From the NCBI GenBank assembly GCA_026874595.1, contig CM049311.1, positions 32,135,176 to 32,199,175 of the forward strand: a stretch of DNA of 64,000 nucleotides, written 5' to 3'. The DNA comes from Sipunculus nudus (lineage: Eukaryota > Annelida > Sipuncula > Golfingiida > Sipunculidae). The position numbers and the translations under genes are program-made. This document shows, one piece after another, positions 52,301 to 63,218 of this stretch; the stretch's first letter is position 1; every line of letters begins with the position of its first letter. The notes under the pieces were generated by a model. That model made no database searches. It had not been told where the DNA came from and was given only the letters and a program-made list of their open reading frames with translations.

Positions 52301-55300
52301 CAGCACTGTTGTCGTCGTCGTCATTGGCAGAACCATCAGGGAGCAAGCTTTGCTGTGACTGTAGTCGTCGGCAGTGCTGCCGCCACAAACTACTCCAAGA
52401 AGCCAGCACTGTCGTCGTCGTCGTCGTCATTGGCAGAACCAACAGGGCGGCAGCTTTGCCGTGACTGTCGTCGTCGGCAGTGCTGCCGCCACAAACTACT
52501 CCAAGAGGCCAGCACTGTCGTCGTCGTCGTCATTGGCAGAACCATCAGGGAGGCAGCTTTGCTGTGCCTGTCGTCGTCGGCAGTGCTGCCGCCACAAACT
52601 ACTCCAAGAGGCCAGCACTGTCGTCGTCGTCGTCATTGGCGGAACCATCAGGGAGGCAGCTTTGCTGTGACTGTCGTCGTCGGCAGTGCTGCCGCCATAA
52701 ACTACTCCAAGAGGCCAGCACTGTTGTCGTCGTCGTCATTGGCAGAACCAACAGGGAGGCAGCTTTGCTGTGACTGTCGTCGTCGGCAGTGCTGCCGCCA
52801 CAAACTACTACAAGAACCCAGCACTGTCGTCGTCGTAGTCATTGGCAAACCAACAGGGAGGCAGCTTTGCTGTGACTGTCGTCGTCGGCAGTGCTGCCGC
52901 CACAAACTACTCCAAGAGGCCAGCACTGTCGTCGTCGTCGTCATTGGCAGAACCATCAGGGAGTAAGCTTTGCTGTGACTGTCGTCGTCGGCAGTGCTGC
53001 CGCCACAAACTACTCCAAGAAGCCAGCACTGTCGTCGTCATCTTCGTCATTGGCAGAACCAACAGGGAGGCAGCTTTGCTGTGACTGTCGTCGTCAGCAG
53101 TGCTGCTGCCACAAACTACTCCAAGAGGCCAGCACTGTCGTCGTCGTCGTCATTGGCAGAACCATCAGGGAGGCAGCTTTGGTGTGCCTGTCGTCGTCGG
53201 CAGTGCTGCCGCCACAAACTACTCCAAGAGGCCAGCACTGTCGTCGTCGTCGTCGTCGTCATTGGCGGAACCATCAGGGAGGCAGCTTTGCTGTGACTGT
53301 CGTCGTCGGCAGTGCTGCCGCCAGAAACTACTCCAAGAGGCCAGCACTGTCGTCGTCGTCGTCGTCGTCATTGGCAGAACCAACAGGGAGGCAGCTTTGC
53401 TGTGACTGTCGTCGTCGGCAGTGCTGCCGCCACAAACTACTCCCAGAAGCCAGCACTGTCGTCGTCGTCGTCGTCATTGGCAGAACCATCAGGCAGTAAG
53501 CTTTGCTCTGACTGTCGTCGTCGGCAGTGCTGCTGCCACAAACTACTCCAAGAGGCCAGCACTGTCGTCGTCGTCGTCGTCGTCATTGGCAGAACCAACA
53601 GGGAGGCAGCTTTGCTGTGACTGTCGTCGTTGGCAGTGCTGCCGCCACAAACTACTCCCAGAAGCCAGCACTGTCGTCGTCGTCATTGGCAGAACCATCA
53701 GGGAGTAAGCTTTGCTCTGACTGTCGTCGTCGGCAGTGCTGCCGCCACAAACTACTCCAAGAGGCCAGCACTGTCGTCATCGTCGTCGTCGTCATTGGCA
53801 GAACCATCAGGGAGTAAGCTTTGCTGTGACTGTCGTCTTCGGCAGTGCTGCCGCCATGAACTACTCCAAGAAGCCAGCACTGTCGTCGTCGTCATTGGCA
53901 GAACCATCAGGGAGTAAGCTTTGCTGTGACTATCGTCGTCGGCAGTGCTGCCGCCATGAACTACTCTAAGAGGCCAGCACTGTCGTCGTCGTCGTCGTCA
54001 TTGGCAGAACCAACAGGGAGGCAGCTTTGCTGTGACTGTCGTCGTTGGCAGTGCTGCCGCCACAAAATACTCCCAGAAGCCAGCACTGTCGTCGTCGTCG
54101 TCGTCATTGGCAGAACCATCAGGGAGGCAGCTTTGCTGTGCCTGTCGTCGTCGGCAGTGCTGCCGCCACAAACTACTCCAAGAGGCCAGCACTGTCGTCG
54201 TCGTCGTCGTCGTCATTAGCGGAACCATCAGGGAGGCAGCTTTGCTGTGACTGTCGTCGTCGGCAGTGCTGCCGCCACAAACTACTCCAAGAGGCCAGCA
54301 CTGTCGTCGTCGTCATTGGCAGAACCATCAGGGAGGCAGCTTTGCTGTGACTGTCGTCGTCGGCGGTGCTGCCGCCACAAACTACTCCAAGAGGCCAGCA
54401 CTGTCGTCGTCATCGTTGTCATTGGCAGAACCATCAGGGAGGCAGCTTATTGGCAGAACCATCAGGGAGGCAGCTTTGCTGTGACTGTCGTCGTCGGCAG
54501 TGATGCCGCCACAAACTACTCCAAGAGGCCAGCACTGTCGTCGTCGTCGTCGTCGTCATTGGCAGAACCATCAGGGAGTAAGCTTTGCTGTGACTGTCGT
54601 CGTCGGCAGTGCTGCCGCCAGAAACTACTCCAAGAAGCCAGCACTGTCGTCGTCGTCGTCATTGGCAGAACCATCAGGGAGTAAGCTTTGCTGTGACTGT
54701 CATTGTCGGTAGTGCTGCTGCCACAAACTACTCCAAGAAGCCAGCACTGTCGTCGTCGTAGTCATTGGCAGAACCAACATGGAGGCAGCTTTGCTGTGAC
54801 TGTCGTCGTCGGCAGTGTTGCCGCCACAAACTACTCCAAGAGGCCAGCACTGTCGTCGTCGTCGTCATTGGCAGAACCATCAGGGAGTAAGCTTTGCTGT
54901 GACTGTCGTCGTCGGCAGTGCTGCCGCCACAAACTACTCCAAGAAGCCAGCACTGTCGTCGTCATCGTCGTCATTGGCAGAACCAACAGGGAGGCAGCTT
55001 TGCTGTGACTGTCGTCGTCGGCAGTGCTGCTGCCACAAACTACTCCAAGAGGCCAGCACTGTCGTCGTCGTCGTCATTGGCAGAACCATCAGGGAGGCAG
55101 CTTTGCTGTGCCTGTCGTCGTCGGCAGTGCTGCCGCCACAAACTACTCCAAGAGGCCAGCACTGTCGTCGTCGTGGTCGTCGTCATTGGCGGAACCATCA
55201 GGGAGGCAGCTTTGCTGTGACTGTCGTCGTCGGCAGTGCTGCCGCCATAAACTACTCCAAGAGGCCAGCACTGTCGTCGTCGTCGTCGTCATTGGCAGGA

Positions 55301-58300
55301 CCAACAGGGAGGCAGCTTTGCTGTGACTGTCGTCGTCGGCAGTGCTGCCGCCACAAACTACTCCCAGAAGCCAGCACTGTCGTCGTCGTCGTCGTCATTG
55401 GCAGAACCAACAGGGCGGCAGCTTTGCTGTGACTGTCGTCGTCGGCAGTGCTGCCGCCACAAACTACTCCAAGAGGCCAGCACTGTTGTCGTCGTCGTCA
55501 TTGGCAGAACCATCAGGGAGCAAGCTTTGCTGTGACTGTAGTCGTTGGCAGTGCTGCCGCCACAAACTACTCCAAGAAGCCAGCACTGTCGTCGTCGTGG
55601 TCGTCATTGGCAGAACCAACAGGGCGGCAGCTTTGCCGTGACTGTCGTCGTCGGCAGTGCTGCCGCCACAAACTACTCCAAGAGGCCAGCACTGTCGTCG
55701 TCGTCGTCATTGGCAGAACCATCAGGGAGGCAGCTTTGCTGTGCCTGTCGTCGTCGGCAGTGCTGCCGCCACAAACTACTCCAAGAGGCCAGCACTGTCG
55801 TCGTCGTCGTCATTGGCGGAACCATCAGGGAGGCAGCTTTGCTGTGACTGTCGTCGTCGGCAGTGCTGCCGCCATAAACTACTCCAAGAGGCCAGCACTG
55901 TCGTCGTCGTCGTCGTCATTGGCAGGACCAACAGGGAGGCAGCTTTGCTGTGACTGTCGTCGTCGGCAGTGCTGCCGCCACAAACTACTCCCAGAAGCCA
56001 GCACTGTCGTCGTCGTCGTCGTCATTGGCAGAACCAACAGGGCGGCAGCTTTGCTGTGACTGTCGTCGTCGGCAGTGCTGCCGCCACAAACTACTCCAAG
56101 AGGCCAGCACTGTTGTCGTCGTCGTCATTGGCAGAACCATCAGGGAGCAAGCTTTGCTGTGACTGTAGTCGTTGGCAGTGCTGCCGCCACAAACTACTCC
56201 AAGAAGCCAGCACTGTCGTCGTCGTGGTCGTCATTGGCAGAACCAACAGGGCGGCAGCTTTGCCGTGACTGTCGTCGTCGGCAGTGCTGCCGCCACAAAC
56301 TACTCCAAGAGGCCAGCACTGTCGTCGTCGTCGTCATTGGCAGAACCATCAGGGAGGCAGCTTTGCTGTGCCTGTCGTCGTCGGCAGTGCTGCCGCCACA
56401 AACTACTCCAAGAGGCCAGCACTGTCGTCGTCGTCGTCATTGGCGGAACCATCAGGGAGGCAGCTTTGCTGTGACTGTCGTCGTCGGCAGTGCTGCCGCC
56501 ATAAACTACTCCAAGAGGCCAGCACTGTTGTCGTCGTCGTCATTGGCAGAACCAACAGGGAGGCAGCTTTGCTGTGACTGTCGTCGTCGGCAGTGCTGCC
56601 GCCATAAACTACTCCAAGAAGCCAGCACTGTCGTTGTCGTCGTCATTGGCAGAACCATCAGGGAGTAAGCTTTGCTGTGACTGTCGTCGTCGGCAGTGCT
56701 GCCGCCACAAACTACTCCAAGAAGCCAGCACTGTCATCGTCGTCGTCGTCATTGGCAGAACCAACAGGGAGGCAGCTTTGCTGTGACTGTCGTCGTCGGC
56801 AGTGCTGCCGCCACAAACTACTACAAGAACCCAGCACTGTCGTCGTCGTAGTCATTGGCAGAACCAACAGGGAGGCAGCTTTGCTGTGACTGTCGTCGTC
56901 GGCAGTGCTGCCGCCACAAACTACTCCAAGAGGCCAGCACTGTCGTCGTCGTCGTCATTGGCAGAACCATCAGGGAGTAAGCTTTGCTGTGACTGTCGTC
57001 ATCGGCAGTGCTGCCGCCACAAACTACTCCAAGAAGCCAGCACTGTCGTCGTCATCGTCGTCATTGGCAGAACCAACAGGGAGGCAGCTTTGCTGTGACT
57101 GTCGTCGTCAGCAGTGCTGCTGCCACAAACTACTCCAAGAGGCCAGCACTGTCGTCGTCGTCGTCATTGGCAGAACCATCAGGGAGGCAGCTTTGGTGTG
57201 CCTGTCGTCGTCGGCAGTGCTGCCGCCACAAACTACTCCAAGAGGCCAGCACTGTCGTCGTCGTCGTCGTCGTCATTGGCGGAACCATCAGGGAGGCAGC
57301 TTTGCTGTGACTGTCGTCGTCGGCAGTGCTGCCGCCATAAACTACTCTAAGAGGCCAGCACTGTCGTCGTCGTCGTCGTCATTGGCAGAACCATCAGGGA
57401 GGCAGCTTTGCTGTGACTGTCGTCGTCGGCAGTGCTGCCGCCACAAACTACTCCCAGAAGCCAGCACTGTCGTCGTCGTCGTCGTCATTGGCAGAACCAT
57501 CAGGCAGTAAGCTTTGTTCTGACTGTCGTCGTCGGCAGTGCTGCCGCCACAAACTACTCCAAGAGGCCAGCACTGTCGTCGTCGTCGTCGTCGTCATTGG
57601 CAGAACCATCAGGGAGGCAGCTTTGCTGTGACTGTCGTCGTCGGCAGTGCTGCCGCCATAAACTACTCCAAGAGGCCAGCACTGTTGTCGTCGTCGTCAT
57701 TGGCAGAACCAACAGGGAGGCAGCTTTGCTGTGACTGTCGTCGTTGGCAGTGCTGCCGCCACAAACTACTCCCAGAAGCCAGCACTGTCGTCGTCGTCGT
57801 CGTCATTGGCAGAACCATCAGGGAGTAAGCTTTGCTCTGACTGTCGTCGTCGGCAGTGCTGCCGCCACAAACTACTCCAAGAGGCCAGCACTGTCGTCAT
57901 TGTCGTCGTCGTCATTGGCAGAACCATCAGGGAGTAAGCTTTGCTGTGACTGTCGTCTTCGGCAGTGCTGCCGCCATAAACTACTCCAAGAAGCCAGCAC
58001 TGTCGTCGTCGTCATTGGCAGAACCATCAGGGAGTAAGCTTTGCTGTGACTATCGTCGTCGGCAGTGCTGCCGCCATGAACTACTCTAAGAGGCCAGCAC
58101 TGTCGTCGTCGTCGTCGTCATTGGCAGAACCAACAGGGAGGCAGCTTTGCTGTGACTGTCGTCGTTGGCAGTGCTGCCGCCACAAACTACTCCCAGAAGC
58201 CAGCACTGTCGTCGTCGTCGTCGTCATTGGCAGAACCATCAGGGAGTAAGCTTTGCTCTGACTGTCGTCGTCGGCAGTGCTGCCGCCACAAACTACTCCA

Positions 58301-61300
58301 AGAGGCCAGCACTGTCGTCGTCGTCGTTGTCATTGGCAGAACCATCAGGGAGGCAGCTTTGCTGTGACTGTCGTCGTCGGCAGTGCTGCCGCCACAAACT
58401 ACTCCAAGAGGCCAGCACTGTCGTCGTCGTTGTCGTCGTCATTGGCAGAACCATCAGGGAGTAAGCTTTGCTGTGACTGTCGTCTTCGGCAGTGCTGCCA
58501 CCATAAACTACTCCAAGAAGCCAGCACTGTCGTCGTCGTCATTGGCAGAACCATCAGGGAGTAAGCTTTGCTGTGACTATCGTCGTCGGCAGTGCTGCCG
58601 CCATGAACTACTCTAAGAGGCCAGCACTGTCGTCGTCGTCATCGTCATTGGCAGAACCAACAGGGAGGCAGCTTTGCTGTGACTGTCGTCGTTGGCAGTG
58701 CTGCCGCCACAAACTACTCCCAGAAGCCAGCACTGTCGTCGTCGTCGTCATTGGCAGAACCATCAGGGAGTAAGCTTTGCTCTGACTGTCGTCGTCGGCA
58801 GTGCTGCCGCCACAAACTACTCCAAGAGGCCAGCACTGTCGTCGTCGTCGTCATTGGCAGAACCATCAGGGAGGCAGCTTTGCTGTGACTGTCGTCGTCA
58901 GCAGTGCTGCCGCCACAAACTACTCCAAGAGGCCAGCACTGTCGTCGTCGTTGTTGTCGTCATTGGCAGAACCATCAGGGAGTAAGCTTTGCTGTGACTG
59001 TTGTCGTCGGCAGTGCTGCCGCCATAAACTACTCCAAGAAGCCAGCACTGTCGTCGTCGTCGTCATTGGCAGAACCATCAGGGAGTAAGCTTTGCTGTGA
59101 CTGTCGTCGTCGGCAGTGCTGCCGCCACAAACTACTCCAAGAAGCCAGCACTGTCGTCGTCGTTGTCATTGGCAGAACCAACAGGGAGGCAGCTTTGCTG
59201 TGACTGTCGTCGTCGGCAGTGCTGCCGCCACAAACTACTCCAAAAGGCCAGCACTGTCGTCGTCGTCGTCATCATTGGCGGAACCATCAGGGAGGCAGCT
59301 TTGCTGTGACTGTCGTCGTCGGCAGTGCTGCCGCCACAAACTACTCCAAGAGGCCAGCACTGTTGTCGTCAACAGTGCATATGCATCCTTAGCATGTAGA
59401 TGCATCCAGGGTAGGCAGATGCATCTGAATGAATGTGCACACTGTGAGTCCTGGATGCATTTGGGGAGTGTGTCTTCAGTTGGTGATCCTCCGTGCCCCT
59501 TGCATCCACAGTGTTAGAAAGGTTTATGGGAAATCAACATATATATGCTACATATAAGGTTGATAGGGACATGGAGGATTCCCCAATGTTTCAGCTTGGC
59601 TAGAACAGATCAATATTTGAAAAAGGGGTTTGACACATTGATATATTATAAATGTACCAGTTCTTTTGAATTTTGTTGATAAACAAATGGAGTATTTATG
59701 ATAAAATCACAATTCATTTCGTGAATTCAGTATTATGACTTTTAAACGGATGGTAGCTTTCATTTTCTTAATTTGCAATCCTTGCTTTGTAACCCACAGT
59801 TTGTGCTGCCATGGAACCATGATGCCTACATCGCCTCCCAATACAGGGTACTGCCCGCGTGTATTACAAGTTGACAAAATATATTAGCTCCTCTTAGAAA
59901 AGGATTCCTGGAAGTGCAAAACACTGTTTTATAGTGGATTTACCTCAGGCTCTGGTAACAATGATGAATAATGTTCTTCAGACACATATGAGACGTGGAT
60001 AAAAATAAGCAATATAAATTGCGTCAGTTTTGGATAATTATGCCTTTTATGTCAGGTGTATAAAATGACAAGTTGGACGACAGGCTACATGAATGAAACT
60101 GCCTGCCTGGCCATGTCCAGGGCTCTGTGCACAATGTTAAAAGATGGGCTGTATACAGTATAAGATATTGGAGCCTAGCTGGGTCTACTGAACATGGTGA
60201 CTGACACCTGCTGACCTCTTCATAGCGTTTATACAAGAAATTCCATGCGACAACCGTGACGTCACAGTTACGTCATTCCATTATGACGGCAAAGATTTCA
60301 CATACAACGCCGTTCAGTTTGGCCAAGTTAGCTATGCACTTCTTACATAAAGTAAACAACACATGATGGAAGTTGTTTTTAATACATTATCACTGACTTC
60401 ATATAAAATTAGGTCGTTTTCTAGGAATTCAGCGTATCGCTAAGGACACAGATTATATATCAAGGTAGAAAAGAAAACGTGAAAAAACAGTGTTTCACGG
60501 TTGGTGGAAAGGACTATAAATATTCAAGGTTTTTTACTTCTTCAGTGTTTCACAAGGGTTTCAGTTTCGCAAGGTACCATACAGTTACATACACATTGTA
60601 TGTAACCATCATCATATCAATTACCTTTGATGTATGCAAAAACTTAACAATTGCACCAGAAGCTAAGGGAATATGGATCAAGTGGAAATTCTTCATTTAG
60701 TAATTGCAAATATACAAAAGTATTGGTATTTTTTAAGTTATCAATCTTTGAATTGCAGGATCCATAAAATGTATGATAATAATATTGACACTACCATCAC
60801 AATACATGTGAGATGCCATTGAGAGTATAGAATAAATTACTGTTCATCTGTGCAGATGTGCTGTCTTATTCACAAAGGTTTTATTTCTGTGACAATAACC
60901 CTTCAATAAAACTGCAATATTAAACCATCTCGAACAGAAGTAAACCTCAATATATTAAGGATGGTCAGACTTGTGCTTTACCATTTCTGTGACAGAGTGG
61001 GGAAAAATTATTTATGGTAGTTGTTTTAAATACTTTTGGACAAATTTAAATTTGTTAAAAATGTTTGTGGTTTAATGTTAGATATTGTATATATGAAACA
61101 ATATTCAAACACTGTAAACCCTCACCCTGATGCGATCTTGGAAGTGAAAAATGAACTACAATTTGATATTTATTTTACCTGTTATTGAAGAGACCTGCCT
61201 CATGTAAAATTTTCAAGTGGATTGTTTTGTAAATTGCGAGTTGCCAGTCCAAATAGACATGTACACATACATGCTACAGACATGCCCAAAGGCAAGAGTG

Positions 61301-63218
61301 CATAATCTTACCTTCCCTTTCAAAGGACATAGATATCATTGAACTGAATGGTAGTACCACTGAGCTAATTACCTTATGCCCATAACCATAATCAAAATAC
61401 TCATAGAATGCACTTGTTGGGTATGAGAACTACTCCTCAAAATATTGAGCCCATATGTTTAAACATGCACTATTTTTAAAAGTGTCCACCTATCTTTTGA
61501 AAAAAAAATTTCTGCCTTCCTTTGTGTATATATTAATGATCTAATGGTAGTTCTGGTTATGAAAAGTTCATATAATGCCTCCGTGATGGATGTATGAACT
61601 TGTTTACAAACAAAATGGTTGTAAACACAACTTTGTTGACAAACGGGAAAACATACATGTAACCTAAGGTGTTAGGTTGCATAAATGTGGAGGTAGAAAG
61701 GTCACTTGTTGCAAAACACCATTTGCAAAGCTCTGGCTTATCTGACTTGCCACCAGATGCCGGTGTTGATTATTATTTTTTTTTTATTATTTTGGTTGGC
61801 CCCCATGTTTTATTAACACGTTGATATAAACAAAACAAGCAGCCTGGATGTGGTGATATCCATGTTTTTCAGTCTATTTTTATAAAAGCTCCAAGGTATT
61901 ACCTTTAGTTTATAAAGGTCAGATAGGTGATAGGGGCCTTTTAAATAAGCAATTCCTGTACATTCTAGTTAACAACGGTGATTGACAGGAGAAAAATGAC
62001 ATACGAGTTCTTTATTTCACCAGGTTAACTTGCCACCAGGGGCGTTATGTTGCTGGGTATTTCTGAACTGCCTGGAGGTACTGGCCACATGTGAGCGGTT
62101 CACGGACTCAGGGCAGATGGAGACGTACTCGCTTCACACGGCCAGTCTGTGGGACTATGCCAGACAAAAGGTAGGTGGTATCAGTGATCTGAGGAATCAA
62201 AAAGTGAAGAAAATAACTCCATGGAAACCCAGCCTCATGATGGCTGGTATACCTTTCAAGAGAGCAGTTACATATATTTTAAAAAAACGTCTGCCATTTC
62301 AATAGGATTAAAATTGTGGCTGTAGGTTTAAATCCACTCAGGCAGGTTAATTTATAATTATTTGGCTTGTAGTTTATTGAATAGAGATGTTCATAGGTTA
62401 TCTAAATATCATAGGATATCGCATTGACTATATTTGTCTGATGTACCTATGGTAAAATGTTTTCATTAAGTTAATCGTTGGGTTGGTTTTTCTGCAAGCA
62501 ACACCACTCAAAAAGTTGTGAATGGATTTAAAAAAAAATTGTGGAAGGTCAGGACAACAGCAAGAGAATAATCCATTAGAATTTGAAAAATTAAAATATG
62601 TTTTGATTCAGGTGAATTTCAACATTGTGAAATAGTTCAAATTGTTTATCCTGGCTATCAGCGGGAGTCATTCACTAGTATTAGGGGCTGCCTTTCTTCT
62701 GGTTTGGCAGAGCTGACCTTTGATGCAGCCATGGAGTATGTAAACCATGATGCAAATTCCTCTAGGCCTGTATTGATATATATCATAAATTTCTCTTACT
62801 TCTTTCTCGTATGGTAAATGCATTTAGGCCTCTGCATTTTTCCTTTATTACAGGAATAAACAGTTTTGACAATTTTGGAGAATGGAATCATTTTGCACCT
62901 CTTCAAAGACAGTCACTTTCCATAGAGTGAATATATTTATTTAACACAAATGTAGATTATATTAAATTGCCATAACATCTCATGGGTTGTGAACTGAATT
63001 TTAGCTGCTAGTATTTGAACAGGAAAGAATTATTAAAGAACTGATGGACTTGGATGCTGGAGAAGAGTAAACTCGTGAGATGTATTATAATGATTGTATT
63101 GGGTATCAGGTGTACAGCCTAGCAGACTCGTACGGTTTGCTGCCGGGTGTAGAACAGACAGAGGACTCCGTGGCCTACCTTGAGGACCTGATTGACACGG
63201 CAGATGTTGGTTATGCAG
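31353..63218 (+). CDS. TRAPPC10: TRAPPC10 (Trs130), 5' part: nine coding exons; continues off window
   Basis: Subunit of the TRAPP II tethering complex, which activates Rab GTPases at the Golgi. Exons: 31353-31377, 33975-34056, 34378-34510, 35835-36025, 37233-37428, 38399-38510, 41480-41730, 62024-62170, 63110-63218. All joins keep frame and give about 415 residues of a protein near 1250 in other animals. The start MENKPIIT matches the vertebrate N-terminus. Other landmarks are GDQVLFSKM, LPREAVEWRRSYGRP, HIYWTDC, FEEHMRTQRE, a WNFFNYFILQEELAF junction, VQYDELDALF, NYLFSRQATL, HRPWEVSQR and VNLPPGALCCWVF. The ATG has a good AAAATGG context. Exon 9 (VYSLADSYGLLPG) is placed with less certainty; its donor is G/GTATCA. 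Intron 7 is 20.3 kb and carries a giant satellite, and intron 6 holds a SINE with a minisatellite. The assembled gene should be intact if splicing tolerates this intron. Confidence 0.93.
36290..36745 (+). repeat. Dispersed repeat (about 450 bp), copy in TRAPPC10 intron 4
   Basis: It matches the reverse complement of 61476-61940 over its length with moderate divergence. Shared blocks include CAAGTCAGATAAGCCAGAGC (here AATAAGTCAG..), TTTGCAAATGG, GACCTTTCTACCTCCACAT, CACCTTAGGTTA and GGAGGCATTAT. No open frame is shared, so it is probably a noncoding transposon fragment. Confidence 0.85.
39470..40413 (-). mobile_element. tRNA-derived SINE (minus strand) carrying an expanded minisatellite
   Basis: Read on the minus strand, it begins TGGCTCCTGTGGTCCAGGGG with the A-box-like region, then GTGAGTTTGAGTCTC as the B-box. 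It ends with GGTGTTATGACC, AGCAATGGGTTTGATTACAC and TTGGCCTGGGTGACAC, matching the SINE at 13156-13542. Between head and tail lies the 45-bp array at 39638-40270. It sits in TRAPPC10 intron 6. Confidence 0.8.
39638..40270. repeat. 45-bp minisatellite, about 14 copies
   Basis: The unit GGCATCTGTGAATGACGCAA..GGCTATGGGGCACAGCC..TTCCCCTT repeats every 45 bp with few changes. Because 45 is a multiple of three, long frames stay open on both strands (207 residues on minus, 120 on plus). They have no start context, signal or homology and lie in an intron, so they are not genes. Confidence 0.95.
42220..42261 (-). repeat. Conserved 41-bp dispersed motif, copy 1
   Basis: On the minus strand it reads GAAAAAACAGTGTTTCATGG then TTGGTGGAACAGACTATAA. 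A plus-strand copy is at 60478-60517. Translated in one frame, both give KKQCF-VGG-DY, so a fragment of an unrecognised coding exon is possible. Confidence 0.6.
42479..42681. mobile_element. MITE-like element, GGATCC-terminus family, copy 3
   Basis: Starts CAGGGGCGGATCCAGGAT and ends CGGATCCGCTTCTG, flanked on both sides by TAAGC, a 5-bp target duplication. It has G- and C-tracts inside and lies in TRAPPC10 intron 7. Confidence 0.8.
42682..44952. other. TRAPPC10 intron 7 sequence, nothing recognised
   Basis: AT-rich intron DNA leading up to the satellite. Short open frames lack any support. Confidence 0.6.
44953..47670 (-). repeat. Satellite left arm: 103-109 bp unit with (GAC)n, about 22-25 copies
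   Basis: The plus strand repeats GTGGCGGCAGCACTGCCG, ACGACGACAGTCACAGCAAAG, a CTGCCTCCCTGATGGTTCTG block, a GAC run of about 2-7 triplets and CAGTGCTGGCCTCTTGGAG. The unit length changes in steps of three with the GAC run. Shortened units with a second CTGCCAATAAGCTGCCTCCC occur near 45860, 46320 and 46780. A block of 919 bp is duplicated (for example 45503-45811 against 46422-46730). Units decay from about 47100 rightward. Frames are open on the minus strand only because of repetition. Confidence 0.95.
47671..50379. repeat. Satellite spacer: 41-bp unit array
   Basis: Diverged copies of a 41-bp unit built on TAGCTTATTAATTGTCACAC and GTCACTGCGACAGTATTG. A longer insert, ATTATGGCAGAAGTAGGATA..TTCACTAGGCAATGTGTCAC, recurs at about 48248, 48473, 48835, 49186, 49663 and 50321, giving a higher-order pattern. 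It is unrelated to the arms except at the blended left junction, and noncoding. Confidence 0.9.
50380..59370 (+). repeat. Satellite right arm: inverted 103-109 bp unit with (GTC)n, about 85 copies
   Basis: It is the reverse complement of the left-arm unit: GTCGTCGGCAGTGCTGCC, GCCACAAACTACTCCAAGAG, GCCAGCACTGTC, (GTC)n, ATTGGCAGAACCATCAGGGA, then GCTTTGCTGTGACTGTC. Spacing alternates among 103, 106 and 109 bp. Multi-unit blocks are duplicated: a 3383-bp offset links 50864-52037 with 54247-55432, and a 627-bp offset links 55342-55953 with 55969-56577. The array starts abruptly at 50380 and ends near 59370. All long frames here arise from repetition, because the unit is 1 mod 3 and cycles through the frames. 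Confidence 0.95.
59371..59620. repeat. Right flank of satellite with inverted match to the left flank
   Basis: GGGACATGGAGG..CCCCAATGTTTC at about 59568-59592 is the inverted counterpart of the sequence at about 44890-44920 just outside the left arm. GATGCATC motifs repeat between 59388 and 59460. The mirror symmetry therefore reaches beyond the satellite units. Confidence 0.5.
60478..60517 (+). repeat. Conserved 41-bp dispersed motif, copy 2
   Basis: TGAAAAAACAGTGTTTCACG then GTTGGTGGAAAGGACTATAA matches the inverted copy at 42220-42261 at all but a few bases. Flanking similarity (AAAATTAGGTCG upstream in both) is weak. Confidence 0.6.
61476..61940 (-). repeat. Dispersed repeat (about 450 bp), copy in TRAPPC10 intron 7
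   Basis: Inverted relative to the copy at 36290-36745. It shares TCAGATAAGCCAGAGCTTTG, GACCTTTCTACCTCCACAT and ATGCCTCC blocks when reverse-complemented. Confidence 0.85.

Noticed and set aside
44878-59517. Dozens of open frames of 60-230 residues with MLPPQTTPRGQHC-like starts
   Set aside because: All are readings of the satellite unit in rotating frames inside a TRAPPC10 intron; no splice, start or family evidence.
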